Of a DNA stretch of 64,000 nt, positions 1 through 11,010 are shown one piece after another. Each line of letters begins with the position of its first letter. Within the stretch, counting starts at the first letter, position 1. Both the position numbers and the translations under genes were made by a program. The stretch is from assembly GCA_002794785.1 (NCBI GenBank), contig NBBA01000025.1, forward strand, positions 124,001-188,000, in the 5' to 3' direction. This DNA is from Coniferiporia sulphurascens (Eukaryota > Basidiomycota > Agaricomycetes > Hymenochaetales > Hymenochaetaceae). A model generated the notes under the pieces. That model worked only from the letters and a program-made list of their open reading frames with translations, searched no databases and had not been told where the DNA came from.

Positions 1-102
1 ACACAGCCACTGGAGGCCAATCAGAGTCAATCCAAGCCATGAAAAAAAAGCAGAAGGATTTCCAAGTGAGATTTAAATCTTTCTTAATTTTAGCTAGTTA
101 GT

Positions 103-384
103 TTGATGTTTTTTTTGAAGGGAATGACTAGACAAGAGAAGAAGGATTACCATGCAAGCCATCATCTTGCTCAAGTTAAAGCTGCAGATGATGGTGCAGT
201 ACATCAGCAGCATCCCAAGGCTTCCAAGGCTCGGACAGAACAGAAAGCTCAGGTTACTGAGAATAACAACCAAAGGACCAAAGAAATTGCATCTTGTGCA
301 AACACATTTATCTGCTGGGAGCCATCTTGTGGCAAAGCCCTCTGTGGCAATGATGAGTGCACATTTCCAAGTAAGTCTATCTGA
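103..384 (+). CDS. small ORF upstream of the coiled-coil gene, doubtful
   Basis: A 93-codon ORF, basic and glutamine/lysine-rich, with a cysteine-containing C-terminal part (CANTF...CGKALCGNDEC). A GTAAGT donor at 371 and several AG sites before 540 could make it a 5' exon, but I could not join it in frame to the gene starting at 483: splicing to 420 runs into a stop near 528, and splicing to 533 gives an immediate TGA. It may be a real short exon, an untranslated leader or chance. No family recognised. Confidence 0.2.
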   Translation: MMFFLKGMTRQEKKDYHASHHLAQVKAADDGAVHQQHPKASKARTEQKAQVTENNNQRTKEIASCANTFICWEPSCGKALCGNDECTFPSKSI

Positions 385-482
385 TGCTTGATCTTGGACA
401 ATATTCTGACTGTCAGCAGACAAGGAGATAACTCCTAGTAACCTAGTCATGACAAGGTCTATGCCAGGATCAAGAGCTGCAG

Positions 483-1591
483 ATGTCTGTGTTACCTTCT
501 GTCCTCTCTCTTGTATCAACTACTAATTCTAGGTTGAAACAGGGCTTCATTCCCACTATTTCAATTTATCAGCACCTCAAATGTGTCAGCAAATACGCCC
601 TTGCTCGGCTTGCAGACCCAAGTACCTATCACCTCTCCAGATTCCTTGATGATGAGCAGGAAGCCGATATCAAGTTAGCAATTTCTGATGCTGTTTCTTG
701 GGTGTCCAAAAACCCTCGCCAGTCCCCAAGTTCCCAGGACATCAGTGCACCCTTGCACAAGTCTAGCCTCTCTAAGAGGCAGTTTAAGCGCTTGCTCAGG
801 TCTGGAAAGAAATCTGCAGCAGCATTTCATGCTGAACATACTGCACTTTCCCAGAATCTAAGGCACAAAGCAGAAAGGGCTGCCAAGCATGCAGCACAGA
901 AGGCTGAGAAAGCACTCAGGGCAGATGCTAGGATGGCCAGGGAAGAGACAGCACAAATCAAGGCAGAGGCTGAGAAAATTAAAGCTGAGCTCACAAAGAC
1001 AGTGGAGGAAAAGGAGGAGATGGAAAGGAAGCTAAAGAGCTCAAAGGACCTTGCAGATCTGCTGGCAGGCCTTCTTAGCAGGGCAGACCAAAAGAGACTT
1101 GCACAGAGACTCAAGAAGAAGCTGACCATAGCCCATGGCATCAAGCTGCAAGACATGGCTCATTTTGACACTATGCAACTTCACACCTTAATCCTGCATA
1201 CCCATGAAGTCATTCAAAACAGTGACAGTATCAGGGGACTCATTAGGGATGCCATCGAGAAAGCACATCCTAGGGAAGGAGATATCTATGTTAAGAAAAT
1301 GGAGTACAGAGCCAATAAAGGTACAGTATGGATTTTTTGATACATATAACATACTAACGTCCTGTATTTCTCACAGGACCCCATGGATATATTTCTCAGG
1401 GTTTCAGGGGAGAAAGTTCTAAGAGCCTTATTGAATCCTTTGAGAAGGGATTGTATTTGGTCGATTCAGAGGTGGACTGGAAGGAGGGAATGGATGTTGA
1501 GAATTCTGGAGACAATGAGGCTGAGGGCCCTGTGGAAATGGAGGTTGATGAGCTGGAGAATTTGATAGCTGAAGCTGCACAGCTTGAGTGA
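483..1591 (+). CDS. hypothetical coiled-coil protein, two exons
   Basis: Exon 1 is 483-1320 and exon 2 is 1377-1591, giving about 350 aa. The intron (1321-1376, 56 nt) has a GT donor, a CTAAC branch-like site and a CACAG acceptor; the frame is kept across it (phase 1). Residues about 95-210 are a long charged alanine/lysine/glutamate-rich stretch typical of a coiled coil (KAERAAKHAAQKAEKALR and following), and the C-terminus is acidic. The predicted start at 483 is the first in-frame ATG, but a splice-acceptor-like CTACTAATTCTAG at 520-532 could mean the real exon begins at 533 with an upstream start. It lies about 140 bp before the Plavaka transposase on the same strand, so it may be a passenger ORF of that transposon or a host gene next to it. 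I recognise no family; function unknown. Confidence 0.5.
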
Positions 1592-1728
1592 TATAATTGA
1601 AGGGAGATAGATAATTAGATAATCATGCTGACATATCTTGACTTTGAAATACATCCCCACTCAGTCCATTTTCCCACACCTACCTTGATCTTAAACCACC
1701 ATCATCCCTTGTCAATTACTCTACAATC

Positions 1729-4700
1729 ATGAACAACTTCAGACAAACCTCACTCCTCCAACAAACAAAAATTGACCGAATCTGTCCTGCCTGTGGAACT
1801 GACTTCCCATCCATTCGTGGGAGGAACATTCACCTTTCCAGGGCTGAAAGCTGCAAATGGTACAATAAAGGGAAATTTTCAGAACTTGTCTCCACATATG
1901 TTCCACAAAATGAAAACCTTGAGGATGACCCTCCCAGTGCTATAGAAGGTGATAATGCTGACCCTCTTAATTGGGATGATGGGTTTGTGATGGATGGGGA
2001 TGACTATGCACCAGTTTCCATCTCCCACACAGACCATATGCCAGGGACATTGTATGAGGGCTTACCTAAACCACCAAAATGAGCCCGTATAGATGAAACT
2101 CCTACAGTCTGTGACACCCATCCAACAGCAGGAAAGGTTGTGGGGCATGCACAGACAGCTCAAGAATACAGGGATGCCCACCCCATAGATAACAATTCCA
2201 CATCAACCAATCTATATGAACCTTTCACATCTGAGCTTGACTGGATGGTGGCAAAGTGGCTCATACAGGATAGTTCTGGAAAGTCATCATCAGACAGGCT
2301 CCTTAAAATCCCAGGGGTAAGTTATATAGTGCATTAAACTTTTTTCCAATATAGTAAATTCTACTTTTCATAAAGCTTGTTGACAGGCTTGGATTGTCTT
2401 TCCACAATATGGACAATCTATACAAGAAAATAGACAAGCTTCCAGGAATGGCCCCATGGCATGAAACTACCATTAGACTTGCCAATGATCCAGATGAAAC
2501 CCATCTCATTCAGTATTGTGATCCTATTGAAGCCATTAAAAGTCTATGGAGAAATCCTACATATGCAAACCACATGGTCTATGCACCAATGAAAATGTGG
2601 GCAAATTCAGATCGAGACTCAGGGTTGTACAATGAAATGTGGACTGGTAAATGGTGGTGGACAGTGCAAGTGAGCTATCTTCACAATATTTTCACAAAAA
2701 TACCTAAGCAGGCTTCTTTTTAGGAGCTACTGCCAATAGGGGCAACAGTTGTTCCTGTTATTATTTCAACAGATAAAACCCAATTAACCAATTTCTGTGG
2801 GAGCAAACAGGCCTATCCAGTCTATCTAACAATTGGCAACATCCCCCATGCTGTCTGGAAGAAGCCAACCCAGAGAGCCTGTGTACTCTTGGCATACCTA
2901 TCCACAGATAAAATAACATCTGCCAATCTCTCCCCAGATGAAATCAGATGCAAGACACATCGCCTTTTCCATGAATCCATGAAATGCATATTAAAACCCT
3001 TAGAGAAGGCTGGAAGGGAGGGCATAGACATGACTGGAGCTGATGGTGACATCCGGAGCAATTTCCCCATTGTAGCATGCTATCCTGCCGACTATCCTGA
3101 GCAGTGCTTGGCTACATGTGTCAAATATGGAGGGTGCATTCTATGTGACAAGGGGAAAAAGCAAGTTGGAGATCCTGGAATTGGTGAACTTCGCACATCC
3201 CAGAAAACTTTGGACATTATTGATGAAGCTTTAAACCATCCAAAACGAGCATTCCATACTGTCTGTCAAGATCCAGAGAACAATCTCAATGGCCATGTCC
3301 ACAGCCCATTCTGGGAGAACCTACCTTATCTCAACATCCATGCATCTATGACACCTGACATTCTCCATCAGCTCCATGGAGGAGTATGCAAACATGTATT
3401 GGGATGGGATCAGCTGGCATTACCACAGAAAGTGTTTGACCAGTGGATAAAATCACTTCCTCCTTCCCATGGTATCCGGCATTTTCCAAAAGGGCTCTCT
3501 AGCTTAACAAATGTGTCTGGGACAGAGCGCAAGCAAATGATGAAACTATTACTTGGTGCCATTGCCAATGGTGTTCCCAAGAAAGTGGTAATTGCAACAC
3601 GGGCCATCCTGGACTTTACATATATTGCACAGTATCCCAGCCACAGTGAAGAAACCTTAGGGTACTTGGAAGATGCCCTTGAAACATTTCACATGCACAA
3701 ATCCATTTTTATTGAGCTTGGGATACGATCAGACTTTGAAATTCCCAAACTTGCATCTCTACCTCATTACAAATCATCTATCATAAACTTTGGTGCTACA
3801 GACAATTATAGCACTGAGCTATTTGAGTGCCTACATATCAACTTTGCAAAACAAGCTTTTCGGGCATCAAACAAGAGGGAAGAAAGGCCACAGATGTTAA
3901 AATGGCTTGACAGACAGGAGAAAATTGCTTCATTTCAGCAACTCTTGGCCTTACACACTCATGAGGAAGAGTCATTGTCACCACTACTTAAAGCAAGGCT
4001 GGGACAACCCATACTATTGGCAAAGATTGCACCATTCCCCAACAGGAATATTGATCTGGTGATGGAAGAACACAGAGCACCATGGTTCACTTGGTATCTC
4101 AAGGAGTACCTGTACAAACATGGACTTATGAATACCTATGGCCAAAGGGTTCAAGACTATCCCCTTCCCTTCTCCAACATCAATGTTTGGACAACTGTGC
4201 ACCTGCACCATCAGGACATACAGGGACTTGACAAGGACAGGGAAGTCATGGACTCATTTCACACATACCCAGAAAGAGTTGATAATCAGGGGAAAATCAT
4301 TCCAGCACACTTTGACACAGTGCTTGTTGAGGTGGACCCAGCTGAATCAGACTTTCAGGAAAATACTAGTCTTGATGGTAAGGGTTATGTTTACATCTTG
4401 ATTTCCTCACTAATGGGTGATTCAGGTACATGAGCAGGAAGAGTTAAGATTATATTCTCCCTTCCAAGGTCATTCACAGACAATAGCCTTGGTGTGCCAC
4501 ATGAGCCATTAGCCTTTGTAGATTGGTACACCAGAGCCAGAGCAGAGCCAGATGTGGCTTCAAAGTTCTATGAGATCAGAAAGCACAAGGAAAGGGGCAC
4601 TGGAGAAATAATAGGGGGATCATCTGTTTATCTCAAATTCGCCATAGCATTCAGTTGGTGCCAGTATTTGGGAATGGAAAGGCAAATCCATCTTGGAAAT

Positions 4701-4780
4701 CACATACTGTCCTAGATGAATGTGATACATTTTATATAAACAACTGGGGAAGTCTTCATACCTACCAATCAGTGTATTAG
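1729..4780 (+). pseudogene. Plavaka-type DNA transposase, decayed, four exons
   Basis: Transposase of the Plavaka group (CACTA-like superfamily). Exons read as 1729-2316, 2376-2669, 2724-4377 and 4426-4780; introns of 59, 54 and 48 nt have GT-AG ends and keep frame. The N-terminus has a C2HC zinc finger (CPACGTDF...H...C, residues about 22-45). The core has the conserved block with MTPDILHQLHGGV, the later run around GTERKQMMKLLLGAIANG, and GATDNYSTELFECLH. The end reads VLDECDTFYINNW, a usual Plavaka C-terminus. Breaks: an in-frame TGA at 2080-2082 (reads PPK-stop-ARID), a TGA at 4431-4433 (T-stop-AGRVKIIF), and a 1-nt frame change near 4635 before the tail that ends at 4780. Both TGA codons fit former CGA. 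Terminal inverted repeats were not located. Family assignment is from remembered motifs and is strong; the exact exon ends are inference. Confidence 0.87.
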
Positions 4781-5014
4781 CCCTGTCATGTACATTTTGC
4801 CACTGCTGATGGACTATAGTTGAAATATTCTTAAATAGACAAAATACTTTGTATAATCATGTATATCAGTGGCAATACTATATACAGCTATTAACTACAA
4901 TATAGTACTATATATGCTATAATACATATAGGGCACAAAAATAGTTGCATATATTGCTATATACCACTATATAGCTCTCCTGCCATACTATATAGGATTT
5001 GGGGTTTTCCTGAT
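4781..5014. other. AT-rich non-coding stretch
   Basis: About 230 bp rich in TATA/ACTATA words between the Plavaka stop and the first LINE sequence. No ORF and no recognised element. It may hold the 3' end of the Plavaka transposon; no inverted match to the left end was found by eye. Confidence 0.4.
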
Positions 5015-6344
5015 GAACTTCATGAGGGAGGGGACGGAAATCGTCCTCCCAGAACCCTTCGCCCCAGCTCGCCCCCCTCAAAGGGCCCCGGCCACCACTG
5101 GGACCCCAGAAATGAGGGTGCTGACTGATGCAGTCAAGCATCTGACTACTGATGTGGCTTCTATTTCTTGTCAGATGGCCTCCATCAGCTCTAGGCCCAC
5201 CCAGCGCCAACAACAACAACAACAACAACAGTAACCCGCCCCCCAGGCCGCCATCACTGCCGCCCCCACCTCCTACACACAAGTGGCCGCATCAGCGGCC
5301 CCCCCGACAACCGCCAACCCTACCCCAGTGGCCCCGGCTGCTGGAGCAGTCATCAAACTGGCGCAGAAAAAGAAGAAGCGCACATGTAAGGTGCCCCCCC
5401 CACCCACAATGTACGCCAAGGACCCAACCTTGGTCCTCACCCCCACCGTTGGCATCCGTGCCGAAAACCAGAAATCCGTGATGGCCCTAACGAAAGTGTC
5501 ACGTGAGTTTTTTGCCTCCCTCCCCACCACAGACCATGTCCCAGTCCTCTCCTCCTCATTCAATGTGAAGGGGAACATTGTGACCACATTTGCGGCATGC
5601 CCATCCTCGGCTAATCCGACCATGGAAATGATCATTGATCGTCACTCCACGGCATATGCCTCCCATATGCACACAGAGTGCATCACAGCGGGGATCGCCA
5701 TCCCAACAGCATTCTCCCTAACCCCCTCCAGAGTCCACCCTCAGTCCGCTCTCCGCACCTCCATGGTGCCATGTAAGGACTTCCTGTTCAGCCAGAACGG
5801 ACACACCATCTCCGACAAGGCCCTCTTGGCCGAAGTCCGGCACAACCCAGCACTCCTCAACCTTGACTTTGTTGTCACCCCCCACTTCACCACCACTGAA
5901 GACCACTTGCCAACCCTGGACAGGTGCCCTGTGGCCTTCTCCTTCGTCGACCCCAATGGCCCCATCTGCGAGCGCCTCCTCAAGAGGCCGCATGTATGGA
6001 TGTTTGGCTCTGCACTCCAGCTCTTGGTCCCACCCATTCGCCCCACACTCACCCAATTTGAGCGCTGCCAGGGCCTCGGGCATGGGACCAAGGGCTGCCA
6101 TGCCCAACCTTGCTGTGCTGACTGCATGGGGGCCCATTTGACCCGCAATCACCGCAAATCGTGTGCCCACTGCGCCACAGATGCAGTGCCCGAAGGCGAC
6201 ACATGTCCCCACCGCTGCCAATGCATCAACTGCAAAGGCGACCACCCCACCACCCTGCCGATGTGCCCAAAGAAGAGGCGCTACCACCAAATCATAGAGG
6301 CCCTCAACGCCGACCCCACCGATGAACAGATGGAGGATATATGA
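5015..6344 (+). pseudogene. LINE-A ORF1 (gag-like), 5'-truncated
   Basis: RNA-binding gag-like protein of the LINE. Visible parts are a polyglutamine tract (CAA/CAG repeats 5207-5231), a proline/alanine linker, the basic QKKKKR patch, a globular central region around YAKDPTLVLTPTVGI, and three C-terminal cysteine knuckles (CERCQGL-type CX2CX4HX4C, then two shorter CX2CX3H clusters). One TAA at 5232-5234 replaces the CAA found in paralogues; otherwise the frame is open to 6344. The stop overlaps the ORF2 start as ATGA. Confidence 0.85.
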
Positions 6345-6845
6345 TAGAGAAACTCTCTATCTTACAGTGGAACACTGCCCACTCACTAGCGGCAATTCAT
6401 TCCCTAATCCCAATCCTTACAACTGACCCACCCCCCCCACACCTAATTCTTATACAGGAACCTCCCTGGTATCAAATAGGGCTGCAACCCTCACTTACCA
6501 ACCTGGCCGGCTCCCTGGTCTTCAATGTCCCCACCATCCTGGGATACGTGCCTGTTCTACCCCCTGAGGTTCGCCCCAGGGTAGTCACATACGTCTCCCG
6601 ATCCCTCCCCCCCACCTCATGGTCAATCCTCAGCGCCGCATCACATGGCACCGATGTACTGATGGTGGAGGTTCGATCCCAACTCACCCTCCAGGTGTGC
6701 AACTATTACAGCATGCATTCCCCAGACTGTGAAAATGTCTCCCCCCAGTACCCAGGTGAGTCCTTCATATTCTCACTCCCTTCGGAACTGGCCACTACCC
6801 TACTTGTGGCGGGCAACTTCAACCGTTGTCACCACTTGTGGTCCG
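6341..6845 (+). pseudogene. LINE-A ORF2 start: APE-type endonuclease, truncated
   Basis: Begins MIEKLSILQWN and carries the endonuclease motifs ILIQEPPW (catalytic glutamate), the YSMHSPD block and LLVAGNFN (GDFN in paralogues, so the catalytic aspartate is changed to asparagine). Lost after about 168 codons at the jump near 6845. The ATG at 6341 shares ATGA with the ORF1 stop, suggesting reinitiation after ORF1 termination. Confidence 0.85.
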
Positions 6846-7552
6846 GCATAACCACCCCCCATGGCCAGTGCAGATGACCGCCCACATTTTAGGCAGATGC
6901 ACCACATTCCAACCCTGGATCAGGCGCATCTGGCCAGCCAAAATCCCCCTCCCTGTCCGCCATTCGGAGTGGGCTGAGGAGAACCATATCCTGGTTTTGC
7001 ACCAATGGCTTAGGCTGATGGGGCACTTAAACCACCTCTCTGACAGAACCACAGGCACCATCCACCTGGCTTTCGCCACGATAGAACTAGACAGCTACCC
7101 TACCAATGAAGACATGGACTTGGACCTCCTGTGGGACTACATGCATCGTATGCTCGGACCCCATACCCAGGACTCGGACTTGGCTCTTATGGAGCTTTCA
7201 GGTGCGTGTCCACCCTTTCTCTCTGATTTGTGACCGCCTTTCGGACTCCTCATCGTATGTCTCGGCTGGTGCTCTCACCCTCCCATTCTCCATTCTAAAC
7301 TACCTCTTTTGCCTGCCCTCGTCCATTTGGTATTGTCATAGTGATATGTATTCCTCCCTCTTCACTGGGCATGTACTAATAGGGGCCCTCCACACTCTGG
7401 CACCCTTTGGGGAGCAGGGCCCCCGCCCAGTTTTGTGTGTTGTGCAATGACGGGCGCCTCCATTGTTATATAGTTAGGGCCCCCCCCAAAGGGGGGGGCA
7501 GCTTGTAATTATGTAATACTGCAGGAATAATTTTAAAAAAATAAAAAAAAAA
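6846..7552 (+). mobile_element. LINE subfamily A3, 3' end (ORF2 C-terminus, 3' UTR, A-tail)
   Basis: Coding from 6846 to the stop at 7231-7233 gives the ORF2 C-terminal domain (PWPVQMTAHILGRC then WIRRIWPAKIPLPV), the same subfamily as the minus copy at 15981-17548. The 3' UTR (7234-7532) has the terminal GC stem-loop and ends in an A-rich tail to 7552. No clear TSD: left flank is LINE-A endonuclease, right flank is LINE-A reverse transcriptase. Confidence 0.8.
7479..7499 (+). promoter_or_regulatory. terminal 3' UTR stem-loop of LINE family A
   Basis: GC-only stem of 8-9 bp with an AAA loop, about 50 nt before the A-tail. The same hairpin, with loop TTT or TTC, recurs in every family A 3' end here (for example 8973-8991, near 15188, 19506, 22029, 32106, 36947, 43816, 46286, 53231, 56250, 61793, and inverted near 16050, 25580, 35250, 50965 and 52870). 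By analogy with other LINEs it may be the RNA feature bound by the reverse transcriptase; that role is inferred. Confidence 0.6.
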
Positions 7553-7742
7553 CCCCAAGCACTGGCAGGCGGCAAAAGTGGTTATGCTCCAGAAGCCAAA
7601 CAAGAAGGACCCATTTTCGCTGCATTCATACTGACCCATTACCCTCGAGGAGACCTTAGGGAAACTGCTTGAAAAAATAATAGCTAACCAGCTCCAGTTC
7701 CTCGCTAACAAGCGGGACTGGCTGCCACCTAACCAATATGGG

Positions 7743-8719
7743 AGGAGTTCTCCCTTGCTACGGCCCTGGGCTGGGTGGCGCACTGCCTCCCGGCACAACT
7801 GCATGTTGTATCAGATATCTTCTTTCTATCTGATTTGCTGACTGCATTGCACCTCCTCTGCACATGGCCTGCCGCCCCAGGGGCCCATCTCCTTCACATC
7901 TGGAAAGCGGGTGTGGAGACCCTGCTGGACTTGTACCCCCAGCTCACCATTCACTTCATGTGGTGTCCCAGACACTCGGACATCCCCAGTAATGAATGGG
8001 CTGACATGGAAGTGAAACTGGTGACTGAGCTCCCCCCATCTGATCTAAAGCCCTCTACATCCACACTAAAAGAAGTTGCCGTCTGCACCCTCATGGACCG
8101 ATGGACGGTTTCGCTCGCCCGCCCTCTTGCCTCAACTGTGGACAAATACCTAGCAGTACACGGCCTCCCATCTTGAAGACCCTGAAAGCTACTCATGCAC
8201 TCGGTCGACCACCCCCGGAGTGAGCTAACCGCAGTCGCTCAAGTCCTCTGTCACACCGGTCCCTACAGGGGATACTAGCTGAGCTTGGACTCAACCTACC
8301 GGCACCGACACGGCCTGATCCTGCACTGCAGGTGGCACAACCACCCCCCATGGCCTGCCCAGTCGACTGCCCACATCCTTGGCGGCTGCAGCACCTTCCA
8401 CTCATGGATATGATGTGTATGGCCACCTCGGGACCCCCTCCCAGTCCACCATTCCGAGTGGGCTGATGAACACCACCTCCCGGTTTTGTGCCATTGGCTG
8501 AAGCTGACAGGGCACCTAAACCGCCTCTCTGACCATGCCACAGGTGCCATCAGGCTATCATTTGCCATGATGGAACTAAATGGCCACCCCACCGATGAAG
8601 ATATGGACCTGGACCTCCTACGGGAATACATGCATCGTATGCTCGGACCCAGAACCCAGGACTCGGACCCGGCCCTTTTGGAGCTATCAGGTACAACTCC
8701 CCCTTTTCCCTCTAAATGA
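7743..8719 (+). pseudogene. LINE-A ORF2: RNase H remainder and C-terminal domain
   Basis: RNase H residues visible are the glutamate of EEFSL, LSDLLTA, and NEWAD; the histidine motif reads CPRHSDI where most copies have CPGHSDI. Then the C-terminal HCRWHNHPPWPAQ...HILGGC zinc-like region and the acidic DEDMDLDLL tail. One reading frame, broken by TGA at 8174-8176, a second TGA four codons on, TAG at about 8276 (TGG in paralogues) and TGA near 8413. Normal stop at 8717-8719. Confidence 0.82.
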
Positions 8720-9044
8720 AGCCTGCCTTTCGAGTTCCCATGAATACGTCTCAGCCGGCGCTCTTGCCATCCCTTTCTCAATTCTAAACTTCCTACTTTG
8801 CCTGCCCTCGTCCGTTCGGCTAGTTCGTAGTGATATGTACTCCTCCTTCTCCTGCGCTTTTTCTCTAACTCAATAGGGGCTCTCCACACTTCGGCACCCC
8901 TTGGGGAGCAGAGCCCCCACCCAGTTTTGTGCGATGCACAATGACGGGTGCCTCCATTGTTATGTAGTTAGGGCCCCCCCTTTGGGGGGGCAGCTTGTAA
9001 TTACATAATATCACAGGAATAATAATAAAAAATAAAAAATAAAA
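7743..9044 (+). mobile_element. 5'-truncated LINE-A insertion with 16-bp TSD
   Basis: Starts within the RNase H domain (EFSLATALGW) and ends in the family A 3' UTR and a tail of A runs broken by T. The perfect 16-bp duplication at its ends shows that this is a single reverse-transcription insertion into another LINE. Confidence 0.88.
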
Positions 9045-9457
9045 ACCTAACCAATATGGGGGGCGTCAAGGACATTCAGTCTATGACGCCACCCAACACC
9101 TCTTACAGATAGCGGAGAATGCCCATGCGAAGGGCCTTGTGTGCTCGGTCCTAGCAGTCAACATCCAGGGCTTTTTTGACTCAGTACACCCCTGCCTCCT
9201 CCACTGGCAATTGCTGGAGCTCCAGTGCCCCCCCGACATGGCAGAGTGGTGTCTCTCCTTCATGATGGACCGGCAGGTCACAGTTGCCTTCGATGGCACC
9301 ACCCTCCCAACCACCCCAAAACCCGATTTCGGCACCCCTCAAGGATCACCCATCTCCCCCATCCTGTCAACAATATTTGCGGGTGTGGTCCTCCAGCACT
9401 TTCACCAAGCCGGCACCACCACACTCACATATGTTGACGATCACTTACTAATATGTG
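9045..9457 (+). pseudogene. LINE-A reverse transcriptase core
   Basis: Encodes NQYGGRQGHSVYDAT, the FFDSVHP block (motif A), FGTPQGSPISPIL (motif B) and YVDDHLLIC (catalytic motif C). The frame is open in this piece and reads into the next insertion, giving a spurious fused ORF to 9567. Confidence 0.85.
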
Positions 9458-10960
9458 CATCCTTCTTGTCCTCTTACCACCACCATCTCTGGTTTTCACT
9501 GGGGGTTGTCTCAGGGTTCGTCGCAGCAACCCATGCTCTGGTCTGGTATTCTACTGGGTTGACATGAGAGAAGGCTACCGACTGTGCACCTTTTGTAAAG
9601 GAGCGCTGCTTGCTGGTCACTGAGGCGCTGTAGTGGTGTCGTCTGATGGCGTGAAAGGGGCTCACACCCGCCAGGGGGCAAGCAACCCATCGTTAACATT
9701 GCAATGGGGGGGGATGGCTCAGTGAGTAACAAGATCCTCTCTCATGTCTGCTGTGCTCTCTCAGGGCATGGTGCTCGGCTGGTCCGCCTCTCAGCAGCAC
9801 AAGGGGCGCATGCCTGCCAGTCGGGGGGGGACACAACATTAACGTCCCCACACCCATGTGGGGGGGGGTAACCCTCTGTCCTTCAGCGGTCGGCTTCGGT
9901 CAGGAGACCTCGGGTTCGGGGAAACTCGGATCTGACCTTCAGGTTGGGACTTAAAATCCTGGGGCCATGTTGTCCCTGGCAAGACAAACCATAAAAACTG
10001 CCGCCCCAAATCCTGAAAGGGTCTCTGATGATGGCACTAGTTGCTATAAGGAGATAGGGGCTTCATAACACATGGTGTTGTGGTAAGAACCAGCCGACAT
10101 GAAAGCGACAGGCCACCATGGGCCTCTTGGGGGGACAACGCTGGGGCTCACCTAGCAGTCGCGGGAAGTCCCTGGTAGCTGGCCCTCTCCCATCAAAGTG
10201 GGAAGGACGCTGGTACCCCTCGAGAGGTGGTTAGTCTGAGTGGACTCCCTGGCGGCTGTAACAAGCACTGGGGTCCAAGCAAGGGCAACACGTCAACTCC
10301 GGTATGCTGTGGATCCAGAAGCGGGCCTTGTGCCCGAGTATTCCCCTTCGGGGCTCTGAAGCATGTGCCGGGGAACAGGAAACTCCGGGGGGGCCTAGGA
10401 AACCCCTCCACTATGGAGCGAGCTGTAGCAGTGGGAGATAGTTCCCTCCACTGGCTCCAGAGCACTAAATCTGGCATGGGTGCATGTAGGAGTAAGTCCT
10501 ATTGTGTGCTTAAGTTGATTCCCAGAAATGAGCGGCACTCTACAATGGAAAGCAGGGTAAGGGGGGAATGTGTAGGGTAGGGGGGGCACCCAATGGGTGG
10601 GGTAGTGCCTATGGCACTGCGACCCCCACTCGGAATGTCTCCCTGGCGTGGCACACCCTTCCCAATCCAGTGCGTCATAGAGGACAGCATGTCGGGTGTA
10701 AGTCCTACTGGTCAGGCTTCTATGTCACAAGGAAGGTGCATGCATAGTGGGGCCCCACAAGGGTGCTCTTTAATTCTGGCTTTTCTTACTCAATAGGGGC
10801 TCTTCACATGCCAGCACCCTTTGGGGAGCAGAATCCCTGCCCAGTTTCGTGCGATGCGCAATGGCGGGCACCTCCACTGTTATGTAGTTAGGGCCCCCCT
10901 TCGGGGGTGGCTTGTAATTATGTAATGCTGCAGGAATAATAATAATAAAAATAAAAAAAA
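9458..10960 (+). mobile_element. chimeric non-autonomous retroelement: 1.3-kb non-coding head plus LINE-A 3' tail
   Basis: Bounded by a 15-bp duplication, so it moved as one unit. It begins CATCCTTCTTG, the same terminus as full-length LINEs, followed by TCCTCTTACCACCACC, also LINE-like. About 9480-10779 is G-rich and has no ORF that I can support. About 10780-10960 is the last ~180 bp of the LINE-A 3' UTR with its stem-loop and A-tail. A diverged copy of the head is at 59241-60500. Most likely a transcript parasitising the LINE machinery in trans through the shared 3' end. Alternatives are a template-switch product or the 5' UTR of an unseen LINE family. Confidence 0.75.
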
Positions 10961-11010
10961 ACTTACTAATATGTGTCGGCCCCTCAGTAGCATCCAACTG
11001 CTGCCGACTA

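Larger units (their letters stand above)
5015..6845 (+). mobile_element. LINE family A fragment: ORF1 3' two-thirds plus start of ORF2
   Basis: Homology to the complete copies starts in ORF1 at about 5015 (matches 37660 onward) and runs to the endonuclease part of ORF2, stopping at about 6845 where the sequence jumps to the ORF2 C-terminus of another subfamily. The 5' end lacks any LINE terminus, so this is truncated or broken. The region right of the next insertion (7553) resumes far downstream in the reverse transcriptase, so about 1 kb of LINE is missing between the two flanks. Confidence 0.8.
7553..11010 (+). mobile_element. LINE-A reverse-transcriptase segment hosting two insertions
   Basis: One LINE-A copy in three pieces: 7553-7742, 9045-9457 and 10961-about 11010. 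The first insertion (7743-9044) duplicates acctaaccaatatggg (7727-7742 and 9045-9060). The second (9458-10960) duplicates acttactaatatgtg (9443-9457 and 10961-10975). Read without the inserts it runs through the RT from CWQAAKVVMLQKP to just past the YVDD box. It ends in unassigned DNA after about 11010. Confidence 0.82.

Noticed and set aside
94..519. Minus-strand ORF of 141 codons
   Set aside because: Overlaps plus-strand candidate exons and has hydrophobic low-information sequence without a recognisable family.
5207..5231. CAA/CAG repeats (also near 37870, 49202, 56763 and 58661) as a CRISPR-like or satellite array
   Set aside because: They are short trinucleotide runs coding polyglutamine in LINE ORF1 at a fixed place.
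6846..7552. Simple internal deletion joining endonuclease to C-terminus within one LINE
   Set aside because: The C-terminus belongs to another subfamily (A3), so this is a separate inserted copy or a chimera.
8296..8889. Minus-strand ORF of 197 codons
   Set aside because: It is the antisense shadow of the LINE-A C-terminal domain and its 3' UTR; similar shadows occur at every copy, such as 28783-29361 and 5718-6290.
9458..10779. rRNA gene or group I/II intron in the 1.3-kb head
   Set aside because: No recognisable rRNA blocks, domain V motif or intron core was found by eye, and the TSD plus A-tail show retrotransposition.
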